Assembly (NCBI RefSeq): GCF_002109495.1
Contig: NZ_LVJN01000020.1
Location: forward strand, 353,001-417,000
Reading direction: 5' to 3'
Length of the DNA stretch: 64,000 nt
Source: Magnetofaba australis IT-1
GTDB lineage: Bacteria; Pseudomonadota; Magnetococcia; Magnetococcales; Magnetococcaceae
Shown here one piece after another: positions 19,001-25,878 of the stretch. Position 1 is the first letter of the stretch; each line of letters opens with the position of its first letter. Position numbers and translations under genes: made by a program. Below the pieces are notes generated by a model. That model was not told where the DNA came from and ran no database searches. It saw nothing but the letters and a program-made list of their open reading frames with translations.

Positions 19001-19104
19001 GCCTCGGCGTCTGCGGCAGAGGCGGCGGTGGGCGCGCTGCTGCTGACAGCGCAAAACAGGGCGGTCAGGACCGCAAATATGGGGATGCGCGACGCACTCG
19101 ACAT
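16042..19104 (-). CDS. Hybrid sensor histidine kinase with four PAS domains and receiver
   Basis: A 1020-residue kinase. After a signal-like segment and a transmembrane helix (WLGLTALALLASATLLAL) come PAS domains at about residues 120-235, 245-365 and 375-490, with WEWHI, WDWNIASG and LRAVGAH motifs, and a more distant PAS at 505-620. The HisKA box contains SHDIRTPMNAVLG, with His as phosphate acceptor. The ATPase domain shows NLLGNAIKFT, DDGPGVP and GGSGLGLSI. The C-terminal receiver has DDSEDN, phospho-Asp in VLMDVQMPGMDG and Lys in LTKP. I start at ATG 19104. The signal sensed and the final output partner are not visible nearby; no HPt or DNA-binding gene is adjacent. Confidence 0.9.
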   Translation of the reverse strand: MSSASRIPIFAVLTALFCAVSSSAPTAASAADAEAPPHAAKLHNPTPSPAPWLGLTALALLASATLLALRSRNIQQKTHNNADLDAQSHELALLSDQYDKQHAELFRLRQRAEQLNLALASTEGAMWEWHILSGRAEFSPHSETVLGYPPGALTPHVDTWIGLLHPDDRDAATTALKNYVEGRASSYRQEYRVRRADGSWCWILSRGLISERDAQGRPLRMVGSHVNITEWHERESSLREQEQRLQYAMLGSGDGIWDWNIASGHVYYSPRWLEMVGLDPDRTDLNDYTAWESRIHPDDRDATVAKLQKELLNGSGAYSREFRMRHAEGHWVWILTRGRVVERDIAGKPLRAVGAHSDITERKNLELALAESETRHRQLFYQNKAVELLIDPADGRVMDANQAALEFYGYSREQLQSMRIDQINTLTPQEVAEEMSAARSEERTHFFFRHRLANGEERDVEVHSGPIHTEQGDLLYSIVHDITDRRRAERSLQENRSKLAASHQRLQTILDGIDGIVLVASLRTHEVLFVNLHGRSMTPAGEPCWRLYGDSLEAAKSAGFQSNALVASRSAVTLYRNAFNQRWYAARVSVITWVDGGPARLEAATDVTMQQEMMESLRAAKLEAEAASREKSRFLAAMSHDIRTPMNAVLGMSEMLSEGELNAEQRGYVRTINHAGETLLALINDILDLSKIEAGQLQLEPEPFNLKQLASATCDILAVRAERKGLMLEQSYCDDADALFLGDAQRLRQILLNLLGNAIKFTRSGGVRLEVEHAEDAESIFHFRVIDDGPGVPLDQQEAIFEPFAQAHAKDEAGMGGSGLGLSICRHLTDMMDGHLWVVSDGQSGSVFHLALPLPHAQMHAGEQTPKIPSELVNPGRAASWSASAEALLTVLITDDSEDNRFLIRSFLKHTPHRLLEATNGEQAIQRYAEERPDVVLMDVQMPGMDGYAAATQIRELEARNEWPAARIIGLTAHAMREVQERMIQAGCDMCLTKPIRKLRLLEAITPQQTQSQPRPGGQI

Positions 19105-19230
19105 TGATGAACTCAATTGCGGGGCTGCGCGCCCGCTGCGGTGGCGTGTGATCAGGGTAAGGCGTGTGTTCTCAAGGGGCTAAATTGCACGACTCTGCCG
19201 AGTTTAGCAAAATTGTTCGCCAATAAACGA

Positions 19231-19260
19231 AAAAAACCGACGCCAAGGCGTCGGTTTTTT
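19231..19260. terminator. Bidirectional Rho-independent terminator
   Basis: The perfect stem CCGACGCC / GGCGTCGG has a two-base loop, an A-run to its left and a T-run to its right, so it works on either strand. It ends the minus-strand cyclophilin gene and insulates the kinase gene. Confidence 0.88.
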
Positions 19261-19312
19261 ACAAAATACACTCTGAGTTTGTCAATGCGCCGCCGCATGG
19301 GCGACGCAAAGC

Positions 19313-19933
19313 TTATTCGCTCAACCGCGTGACGCTGTTGATGAAGATCGGCTCAACCGGCACATCCTGGTGGAAACCCTTGTTGCCAGTCGGGGAGTTG
19401 ACGATGGCGTCCACCACATCCATGCCCTCGACCACCTCGCCAAACACCGCATAGCCGAAGTCGCGGCCGCCGTGGTTGAGGAAGTCATTATCATTGACGT
19501 TGATAAAGAACTGCGAGGTGGCGCTGTCCACCACGCTGGTGCGGGCCATGGCCAGAGTGCCGCGTTTGTTGCCCAGGCCGTTGTCGGCTTCGTTCTTGAT
19601 GGGCGCATTGGTGGATTTCTCGCGCATGTTCTCATCCATGCCGCCGCACTGAACCATGAAGTTGGGGATGACGCGGTGGAAGATGGTGCCGTTGTAAAAG
19701 CCGCTATCCACATAGGCGAGGAAGTTGTCCACGCTGATGGGGGCTTTGTCGGCGTTCAAAGCGACCTTGATGTCGCCTTTGGTGGTGGAAATCAGAACCA
19801 TGACTTCGTCTCCTAGTGCGATTGTCGCGCCAGCGGCCTGGGCGGGCGCGAAGTTCAGTGTTCCGACCAGCATCCACAGAGCCAGCCAGAAGGTGTGGGT
19901 AAAACGGGTAAGATGGGTGCGCAGGCGCGCCAT
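19313..19933 (-). CDS. Periplasmic peptidyl-prolyl cis-trans isomerase (cyclophilin)
   Basis: Cyclophilin-type prolyl isomerase with a signal peptide ([27 protein letters not shown] broken here as [15 protein letters not shown] plus [11 protein letters not shown]). Family motifs are [14 protein letters not shown], with catalytic Arg, and [14 protein letters not shown], with the substrate-pocket Phe. I choose ATG 19933 because GGAGG lies five bases upstream; the ATG at 19945 is the alternative, and the reading frame to 20197 is only open leader. At 206 residues it resembles PpiA, helping fold envelope proteins. Confidence 0.9.
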   Translation of the reverse strand: MARLRTHLTRFTHTFWLALWMLVGTLNFAPAQAAGATIALGDEVMVLISTTKGDIKVALNADKAPISVDNFLAYVDSGFYNGTIFHRVIPNFMVQCGGMDENMREKSTNAPIKNEADNGLGNKRGTLAMARTSVVDSATSQFFINVNDNDFLNHGGRDFGYAVFGEVVEGMDVVDAIVNSPTGNKGFHQDVPVEPIFINSVTRLSE

Positions 19934-20289
19934 AGTGGCCTCCATGCCGAAGCGACGATCGGGCGTCGTATGCTGAAAGAGAGAGAAGATAGCCGATTTG
20001 CCCGCTCCAGGCCAAGTCGCCGCGTGCAGGCGCGCCGTGACGGGCGCGCAAGGTCCCGGGCAAACATTCGAAAAAGAAATCCACCTTGTTGGGAGAATGA
20101 ATTTGCCTTGCGCCAAATATGAGCCTATTTTAAATATAACCCCGTCTGAAGTCGCGTGATGGTTGCAGCCTCTCCTTGACGACAGGATGCAACACACCAG
20201 TCCACTTTAGGCGGGTTTTTTTTGCCCCGCGCGTTCCCGCCCATCCCGCCCACATCTGTGGCGCTTGACCCTACTGCTTTGGAAAGCCC
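19934..20289. other. Divergent intergenic region between cyclophilin and ppx/gppA genes
   Basis: This 356-bp gap separates two divergent genes and must hold promoters for both. I see an AT-rich patch (TATTTTAAATATAAC around 20126-20140) suited to a -10 region, but no clear gene, repeat or terminator. Confidence 0.35.
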
Positions 20290-21186
20290 GTGAGATTCGC
20301 CGCCATCGATATCGGCTCCAACGCCGTGCGTCTGCTGATTGCCCGCGTGTATGAATCCAGCGACGACGCGCCGCCGCTGTTGCGCAAGGAGGACCTCTAC
20401 CGCGTGCCGCTGCGGCTGGGTGAGGACGCCTTCACCCATGGCGCGCTCACCCCGCGCACGCAGGAGCGTTTTCTGCAAGTGATGAGCGCGTTCAAGCAGC
20501 TGATCGATTTTTTCGAGCCAGAGGATTTCATGGCTTGCGCCACGTCGGCGCTGCGCAGCTGCGCCAATGGCCCGGCCACGGTCGAACGGGTGTGGCGCGA
20601 GTTGGGTTTGCGTATCGACATTATCGACGGTGAGCGCGAGGCGGATCTGATCGCCTTCAACCGCGATGAAGGGCAGTACGACAAGGGCGACTATCTGTTT
20701 GTGGATGTGGGCGGCGGCAGCACGGAATTGACCATTCTGCACGAGGGCTCGCGGGTGATGGCGCGCTCATTCAAAATCGGCACTGTGCGCCTGAAACAGG
20801 GTTTGGTGAATCCGGAGGAGTGGCGCGCCATGGAGGCGTGGATCTTCGTCCATACGCCCGCCTATGAGCCCCTCACCGGCATCGGCTCCGGCGGCAACAT
20901 CAACAAGATCTTCAAAATGACCGGGCGCAAGAAGAAGGAGGGGCTGCCGGTGACCGCCCTGGCCGCCATCCACAGCGAGTTGGCGGAGATGAGTATGGAG
21001 TCGCGCATGCGCCAGTTGGGGCTGCGCCACGACCGCGCCGATGTCATCGTGCCCGCCGCGCAGATCTACCTGCGGGTGGCGCGTTGGGCCGGACTGGGGC
21101 GCTACATCGTGCCGCAGATCGGCCTGTCAGACGGCATGGTGCGCTACATGCACCGGCGCTATCTGGAGGGGCTGGTCAACTGCTGA
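20290..21186 (+). CDS. Ppx/GppA family phosphatase
   Basis: ASKHA-fold phosphatase of the exopolyphosphatase/guanosine pentaphosphatase family. It shows the phosphate-1 motif AAIDIGSNAVRLLI at the N-terminus, CATSALRSCANG, phosphate-2 FVDVGGGSTEL and the adenosine-type motif GIGSGGNINK. At 298 residues it has only the core two domains and lacks the C-terminal extension of E. coli Ppx and GppA. It may hydrolyse polyphosphate or pppGpp; a small alarmone synthetase lies 740 bp downstream. Translation starts at GTG 20290, the first codon giving the family N-terminus. Confidence 0.85.
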   Translation: MRFAAIDIGSNAVRLLIARVYESSDDAPPLLRKEDLYRVPLRLGEDAFTHGALTPRTQERFLQVMSAFKQLIDFFEPEDFMACATSALRSCANGPATVERVWRELGLRIDIIDGEREADLIAFNRDEGQYDKGDYLFVDVGGGSTELTILHEGSRVMARSFKIGTVRLKQGLVNPEEWRAMEAWIFVHTPAYEPLTGIGSGGNINKIFKMTGRKKKEGLPVTALAAIHSELAEMSMESRMRQLGLRHDRADVIVPAAQIYLRVARWAGLGRYIVPQIGLSDGMVRYMHRRYLEGLVNC

Positions 21187-21194
21187 TATGGCGC

Positions 21195-21226
21195 AAGGCC
21201 CGCACCGCATGCGGGCCTTTTGTTTC
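21195..21226 (+). terminator. Rho-independent terminator of ppx/gppA gene
   Basis: A 10-bp perfect stem AAGGCCCGCA / TGCGGGCCTT with a five-base loop is followed by TTTTGTTT. Confidence 0.85.
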
Positions 21227-21244
21227 TGAGCGCAGTTGTCGGGA

Positions 21245-21712
21245 TCAACCCGCTTCCCAGCGTCCATCGGGCAGACGGCAGGCGCGCTGCACCACGGTTT
21301 CGCGACGGCCATCGATCACCGCTTCGATCTCGGCGTCGCGACACACCTGGCCGCTGCGGGAGGTGACCGCCGGTTTGGGGGTGACGCGATACTGGTTGCC
21401 GGAGTCGGGGTTGACCCAGCTGGAGGTCTTGTTGGAGGGCGAGGTCTCATAGACGTCGCGCAGGCGCTGTTTATCCGCCTTGTCCATCTCGTTGCCAATC
21501 ATGTAGCCCAAGGCGCCGCCAATGGCCGCGCCGATGAGCGCGTTCTGCTCCTTGTTTTTGGACTTGCTGGTCAGCGAACCGGCCAGGGCGCCCGCCAGAG
21601 CGCCGACGCCAGCGCCCTGTTGGGCGTTGTTGGCGCAGCCGGCGAGCGCCAGCGGCGCAGCGATGGCAACCGCAATCATGCCACTCAGAACAGCGCTTTT
21701 ATTCCGACTCAT
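21245..21712 (-). CDS. Glycine-zipper outer-membrane lipoprotein, 17-kDa surface antigen type
   Basis: A 155-residue lipoprotein. The signal peptide ends in the lipobox LALAGC, giving a lipidated Cys25. A glycine-zipper stretch follows (GAGVGALAGALAGSL and ALIGAAIGGALGYMIG), typical of the Rickettsia 17-kDa surface antigen family. The C-terminal half contains PDSGNQYRVTPKPA and a paired-Cys RDAEIEAVIDGR segment ending VQRACRLPDGRWEAG. It probably sits in the outer membrane with the zipper in the lipid or packed on another protein. It is convergent with ppx/gppA. Confidence 0.82.
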   Translation of the reverse strand: MSRNKSAVLSGMIAVAIAAPLALAGCANNAQQGAGVGALAGALAGSLTSKSKNKEQNALIGAAIGGALGYMIGNEMDKADKQRLRDVYETSPSNKTSSWVNPDSGNQYRVTPKPAVTSRSGQVCRDAEIEAVIDGRRETVVQRACRLPDGRWEAG

Positions 21713-21924
21713 GTGTGCATCTCCTGGACGTTTATCCCGTTTGATTCCTGTTATACGGGCGAAGTCTGTGTTTCAATGGCCGCTGTGGGCGAATTTCTCT
21801 TCCCTCAGGACGGTGTTTCCCTGAATATAGTGTCGCAATTTTGCCCCATTGGTTTCAACTCCTGTGCATTTTTGACCGCGTGGCGCGGCTTGGTGCGCAC
21901 AACTTCTGGAGCCCTCGCAGCGGC

Positions 21925-23025
21925 ATGAGCACGGTGGACGACATCACCCTGGAGCGCATCATCGAGCGTTATGACGAACGGCGCAACCTCTATGAGGATT
22001 TTATGAGCCGTCAGGTCACGCTGCTGACCGAGTTCCTGGCCGAAAACGGCCCGCGCGTCTTCTCCGTCACCGGTCGCGTCAAAAGCCGCGACAGCCTGCG
22101 GCGCAAACTCCTCTCCGGCCCCCCCTATACTCGTCTGGAAGAGGTCAAGGATCTGGTGGGGATCCGCATCGTCACCTTCTTCCAATCGGAAGTGGACCAG
22201 GTGGCCGATCAGATCCGCAAAGAGTTCCAGATCGACGAAGCCTTCATCTTCGATCGCGGCGAGGCGCTGGACCCGGAACGCTGGGGCTACGGCGCGCGCC
22301 ACTACATCGCCAGCATGCTGGAGTCGCGCCTGCGCTTGATCGAATACAAGCGCTTCGTCGGTTGTCAGGCGGAGATCCAAGTGCGCTCCCTGCTGCAACA
22401 CAGTTGGGCGGAGATCGAAGCGGTGATGGGCTACACCACCCGTGAGAGCTTCCCCCGGGAGCGCCGTCGGCAGTTCGCCCGCGTCGCCGGACTGCTGGAG
22501 TTGGCTGATCAGGAGTACAACGAGATCCACCAATTCCTCAAGCCCTACGAACAGCGTAAGGCGCAAGAGGCGGCGCAGTCGGCCTCGGAGGATAAACCGC
22601 AGGTGCGTCGCGATCCCGTCGGGCGCGATGCGTTGCTGGACTTTGTGCGCGAGAACCCCACCTGTCGCGATCTGGACGCCCGGCTGGCCGCCACCATCAA
22701 TGTCAATGTGCAGGATAACGACGCCTTCATCGACAAATTGCTGGAGCATCTGGCCTACGTTGACGTCACCACCATGACCCAGCTGGAGAATGAGTTGCGC
22801 ACCCAGCGCAAGTCGATTCTCGGCATCGGCGGACAGCTCTTCAGTCGCCATGGCGGCGAGCGCGACTACGCCGCCCTTTGGCGCGGCATCAGCGTCTACA
22901 TGGTCTGCTACACCCTGGCCGCCTCGTCGCAGAAGGCCGATCAGATTCTGCTCTATCTGGATCGCACTGAGATCGGTCCGCTGCTGGAGCGCGACGATCT
23001 GGCCGACGATCTGGACCACTGGTAA
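21925..23025 (+). CDS. RelA/SpoT-domain alarmone synthetase without hydrolase domain
   Basis: A 366-residue protein whose first 200 residues carry a (p)ppGpp synthetase domain: GRVKSRDSLRRKL, the Mg-binding Asp in EVKDLVGIRIV, GYGARHYIAS and EIQVRSLLQHSWAEIE. There is no N-terminal HD hydrolase and no TGS/ACT region, so it is a stand-alone synthetase. The C-terminal 160 residues (from about DPVGRDALLDFVREN) are helical and of unknown purpose. I start at ATG 21925, where the first helix begins; the frame is open to 21841. It could supply ppGpp or a related alarmone under specific stress. Confidence 0.85.
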   Translation: MSTVDDITLERIIERYDERRNLYEDFMSRQVTLLTEFLAENGPRVFSVTGRVKSRDSLRRKLLSGPPYTRLEEVKDLVGIRIVTFFQSEVDQVADQIRKEFQIDEAFIFDRGEALDPERWGYGARHYIASMLESRLRLIEYKRFVGCQAEIQVRSLLQHSWAEIEAVMGYTTRESFPRERRRQFARVAGLLELADQEYNEIHQFLKPYEQRKAQEAAQSASEDKPQVRRDPVGRDALLDFVRENPTCRDLDARLAATINVNVQDNDAFIDKLLEHLAYVDVTTMTQLENELRTQRKSILGIGGQLFSRHGGERDYAALWRGISVYMVCYTLAASSQKADQILLYLDRTEIGPLLERDDLADDLDHW

Positions 23026-23158
23026 GCCCCGACCGCGTTTTCGACTTCTCTTCTTAAGCGGCAAGTGACGCTGGCGTCCTTGCGCGATCCCGGATACCAT
23101 AGAGCCATCCATTCCTATCCAGGCGCGATCCGACGTCCTGGAAGCACCGGAGCATGGC

Positions 23159-23701
23159 ATGATGAAATTCCACCGTTTTCTTTGCGGCGCATCCCTCGTC
23201 GCTGTGACTTTTCTCATTCTGGCTGCGCCGCGCATGGCCAATGCCGACATTTATGAATGCGTGGACGCCCAAGGTCAGTCCGTGTGGCGCAACAAGCCGT
23301 GCATGAGTGGCGAAAAGCAGAAATACCATAAGCGATTGGAGCGTTTGGGCACGGAGCCGGGCGTGACGCCCCCCAACAATACGCCGCAGCAGGAGGCGCA
23401 ACAGCAGGCGCCGAACTTTATCAGCGCCAACGCCAAGCAGGAGGCGCTGAAAAAAACGCGTCAGCAACTGGCTGAAGAGATGACCAAGGCGCAGCAGGTG
23501 ATTCTCAACTCCGACCCGCAAACCATGGTCAAAATTCTGCAGATGCAGAACTCCAAGGAGGTGCAGGCGGTGCTCAACGACCAGTATCTGATGCGCGCCA
23601 TCAAAAACGGCGATGTGCGCTATCTGCAAAAGAGCAAAAAACTGCAGGCGCTGAGCAAAAATCCTGAGATTCAGCAACTGATGCAGAGCGTCAACAAGTA
23701 A
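23159..23701 (+). CDS. Periplasmic DUF4124 protein
   Basis: A 180-residue secreted protein: signal peptide (LVAVTFLILAAPRMANA), then a DUF4124 motif (DIYECVDAQGQSVWRNKPC) like that of the transglycosylase at 15319, a Gln/Pro-rich linker, and a helical C-terminal half with repeated Lys/Gln patterns. DUF4124 is common in proteobacterial envelope proteins but has no fixed function. Two ATG codons start it (23159 and 23162). It ends 4 bp before the L,D-transpeptidase gene and probably shares its transcript. Confidence 0.75.
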   Translation: MMKFHRFLCGASLVAVTFLILAAPRMANADIYECVDAQGQSVWRNKPCMSGEKQKYHKRLERLGTEPGVTPPNNTPQQEAQQQAPNFISANAKQEALKKTRQQLAEEMTKAQQVILNSDPQTMVKILQMQNSKEVQAVLNDQYLMRAIKNGDVRYLQKSKKLQALSKNPEIQQLMQSVNK

Positions 23702-23705
23702 GCCA

Positions 23706-24221
23706 GTGGAGTGGATCGTCATCACGCTGTTGGCGCTGACCGGGGCGGGTTGGTTTGCTGATACAACGCTACCGGGTTGGCTGGCTGATGACCTGCCCAA
23801 GGCGGACTTGGTGCTGGTGGATAAACAGCGTCGTCGTTTGCATTTGATGCGCGATGATGCGGTGATTCGCAGCTATCGCGTGAGTCTGGGCGGCGCGCCG
23901 CAGGGGCATAAACAGCAAGAGGGGGATCAGCGCACGCCGGAGGGGGACTACCTGCTGGACTGGCGCAATCCCAACAGTCGCTTTCACAAGTCGCTGCATG
24001 TCTCCTACCCCAACGCGCAGGACAGCGCCGCTGCCGAAGCGCGCGGCGTCTCGCCGGGGGGCGAGATCATGATTCATGGCCTGCCCAATGGTTGGGGCTG
24101 GTTTCCCTGGGGGTTCCAGGGGCGGGACTGGACGCTGGGCTGCGTGGCGGTGGAGAGCAATGTGGCCATGGAGGAGATCTGGCGCGCCGTGAGCGATGGC
24201 GCGCCGATCCGTATCTATTAA
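23706..24221 (+). CDS. L,D-transpeptidase (YkuD domain)
   Basis: Crosslinks peptidoglycan stems or tethers proteins to them. A hydrophobic N-terminal segment (VITLLALTGAGWFA) serves as signal or anchor; the YkuD domain follows from about residue 34. The catalytic motif is intact: IMIHGLPNG then GRDWTLGCVAV, with Cys as nucleophile and His as partner. At 171 residues it is a minimal single-domain member. The start is GTG 23706. The stop overlaps that of the converging tail gene D by four bases. Confidence 0.88.
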   Translation: MEWIVITLLALTGAGWFADTTLPGWLADDLPKADLVLVDKQRRRLHLMRDDAVIRSYRVSLGGAPQGHKQQEGDQRTPEGDYLLDWRNPNSRFHKSLHVSYPNAQDSAAAEARGVSPGGEIMIHGLPNGWGWFPWGFQGRDWTLGCVAVESNVAMEEIWRAVSDGAPIRIY

Positions 24222-25237
24222 GCCGGTTTTTCTCCGTCTGCTGCTCCCTGTAACATGCCATCCAGAACGGGGCGCGACGTCTCCAGTCGCGTGCTCAAGC
24301 CGCGTCCGGCATCCAGGTCGTGTTGCGCCGACTCCACTGTCCACGCGCCGTCCAACAACGGACCAAATCCGCTTAGCACAATCTGCTCTTCGGCCTGAAT
24401 CTCCGGCCGTCCTGGCAGGGTGAGGGACAACGACGCCTGGGTGCGGGTGAGCTTGTTCAGATAGCTTTTCGCCGCCGCACGCGCCGCTTCTGCGGTGGGG
24501 TAGGTAGTGGGGATGCGATAGATCGGCTGCTGCGGCGCACCCGCCCGTTCACAGTTCGATTGCGCCTGATCCAAATCATGCCAGTAGGCTTCCACCCCAT
24601 TGTATTGATTGCGGTCGGCCAGGGTCACGCTCCAACTGACGATGCCGTCATAGGGGATGGCGTGTGATTTCAGCGGCGCGCCGCCGACGCTGCGCGCGCC
24701 ATCCTTGGGGACGAACACCAACTGCTTCTGCGCGATTTTGACCACCGCATCATACTTGTGCGCCAAACGGGCGATGAAATTGGCGTCGCTCTCTTTGGTC
24801 TGATCGATGTGGGCAATGAGGATAGCCGCCAGTTTTGGCTCGATGCTGGGGGTGAGCTCATGGCGTTTGGCGATGGTTTGCACAATGGCGCCCAGCGTCT
24901 GGCCGCGCCAGGATTGGTCAATGGGCGCGCGCAGGGCGCTGCGCATGTCCGCTGCGTTGGCGCGAATGCGCATCTGACGCGGCGGTCCGCTCATCTCCAC
25001 GGCGTCGACGACAAATTGGCCCAGATCGATCAGCCCCTGACCTGCGTATCCCAGGAAGAGTTTGAGTTGCGCGCCGAGCCGGGGCGGGGCGATGCGGCCG
25101 CCGTCATCGTCCAGCGTGATGGAGGCGGAATCCGACTTCATGCTGGCTTTATCGCTCACGGACAAGGCGATCAGCAGTGGGTCAAGATTGGCGGTGATAT
25201 CCTTGCTGTCGGCTTCGATTTTATAGATTGGTTGCAT
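24218..25237 (-). CDS. Phage tail protein D (baseplate hub, P2 gpD-like)
   Basis: Late-control/gpD family protein, the hub that joins the tube and the spike in contractile tails. A beta-rich N-terminus (YKIEADSKDITANLDPLLIALSVSDKASMKSDSASITLDD split as needed) gives the hub fold, with later PGRPEIQAEEQIVLSGFG and a C-terminal TRLETSRP. The length of 339 residues is normal. The ATG at 25237 overlaps the stop of the X gene as TGATG. It is the last gene of the tail locus in transcription order and converges on the L,D-transpeptidase gene. Confidence 0.88.
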   Translation of the reverse strand: MQPIYKIEADSKDITANLDPLLIALSVSDKASMKSDSASITLDDDGGRIAPPRLGAQLKLFLGYAGQGLIDLGQFVVDAVEMSGPPRQMRIRANAADMRSALRAPIDQSWRGQTLGAIVQTIAKRHELTPSIEPKLAAILIAHIDQTKESDANFIARLAHKYDAVVKIAQKQLVFVPKDGARSVGGAPLKSHAIPYDGIVSWSVTLADRNQYNGVEAYWHDLDQAQSNCERAGAPQQPIYRIPTTYPTAEAARAAAKSYLNKLTRTQASLSLTLPGRPEIQAEEQIVLSGFGPLLDGAWTVESAQHDLDAGRGLSTRLETSRPVLDGMLQGAADGEKPA

Positions 25238-25446
25238 CAGTCCCACAGCCTCACGGTGGATTGAATCGGTTCATCAGCTGGCGCAGGCGGCAGGATGACG
25301 CGCGTGCGCGCGGGCAATTTGGGGCCGTGGTCGGCCAGCCCCGGGTTGGCCTCCAGCACCATGACGACGGCTTTTTCGTGGCCGTAGTGGCGATGGCAGA
25401 TCCAGTCGACCATTTCACCCTCTTTGGCGTGGTAGATCACCTTCAT
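25237..25446 (-). CDS. Phage tail protein X (LysM-like, P2 gpX)
   Basis: A 69-residue protein beginning MKVIYHAKEGEMVDWICHRHYG, with the LysM-like fold of gpX, ending TRVILPPAPADEP. In P2-type tails gpX works with gpD at the hub. The frame is open upstream, but ATG 25446 gives the family length and lies 4 bp after U. Its stop overlaps the start of D. Confidence 0.88.
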   Translation of the reverse strand: MKVIYHAKEGEMVDWICHRHYGHEKAVVMVLEANPGLADHGPKLPARTRVILPPAPADEPIQSTVRLWD

Positions 25447-25450
25447 GGGC

Positions 25451-25864
25451 TTATCCTTTGTCGTCGTGATAGCGGGAGAGCTCCAATGAGAACTCGATCT
25501 TGCGCGCCGCGCCGTTATCGAGAAAATAGCTGCGTGTCTCCTGCACATTGAGAATGATCCAGCGGCCGTGCACGGCGCCGCAACTGCTCACCAGTTGCAG
25601 CGCTTTGCCCGCCTCAGCCATGCGGCGCATGCGCGGCAGTTGCTCCAGACCGTGCTTGCTCTCCTGCGGGTAGATCACCCCGTCCAGTGTGATGCGCTCA
25701 TCACCCGGGCCGGTGAATTGACGTACGGCGCGCTGTCCAGGACGCTCATGGCTGGGCCAGCGATAGGCCGCGCTGTGCTTGAGGGAAGCGGGCGCTGCGG
25801 TGCTGAGACTGAAATCGAAGTCGCCCAGAGTCATGTAGGCGTTATGGGCGTTTTGTTGTGGCAT
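25451..25864 (-). CDS. Phage tail protein U (tail completion, P2 gpU)
   Basis: A 137-residue protein of the gpU family, which joins the hub or tail tip to the tape-measure protein. Typical parts are MTLGDFDFSLST near the start, RWPSHERPGQRAVRQFTGPG and ITLDGVIYPQ in the middle and a C-terminal EFSLELSRYHDD. A GAGGAG Shine-Dalgarno stretch precedes ATG 25864. It follows the tape-measure gene by 14 bp. Confidence 0.87.
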   Translation of the reverse strand: MPQQNAHNAYMTLGDFDFSLSTAAPASLKHSAAYRWPSHERPGQRAVRQFTGPGDERITLDGVIYPQESKHGLEQLPRMRRMAEAGKALQLVSSCGAVHGRWIILNVQETRSYFLDNGAARKIEFSLELSRYHDDKG

Positions 25865-25878
25865 GGTTCGCTCCTCTC

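Noticed and set aside
21805-23250. 481-codon minus-strand frame opposite the alarmone synthetase
   Set aside because: The opposite frame has all RelA/SpoT motifs; this one is antisense with no recognisable domain.
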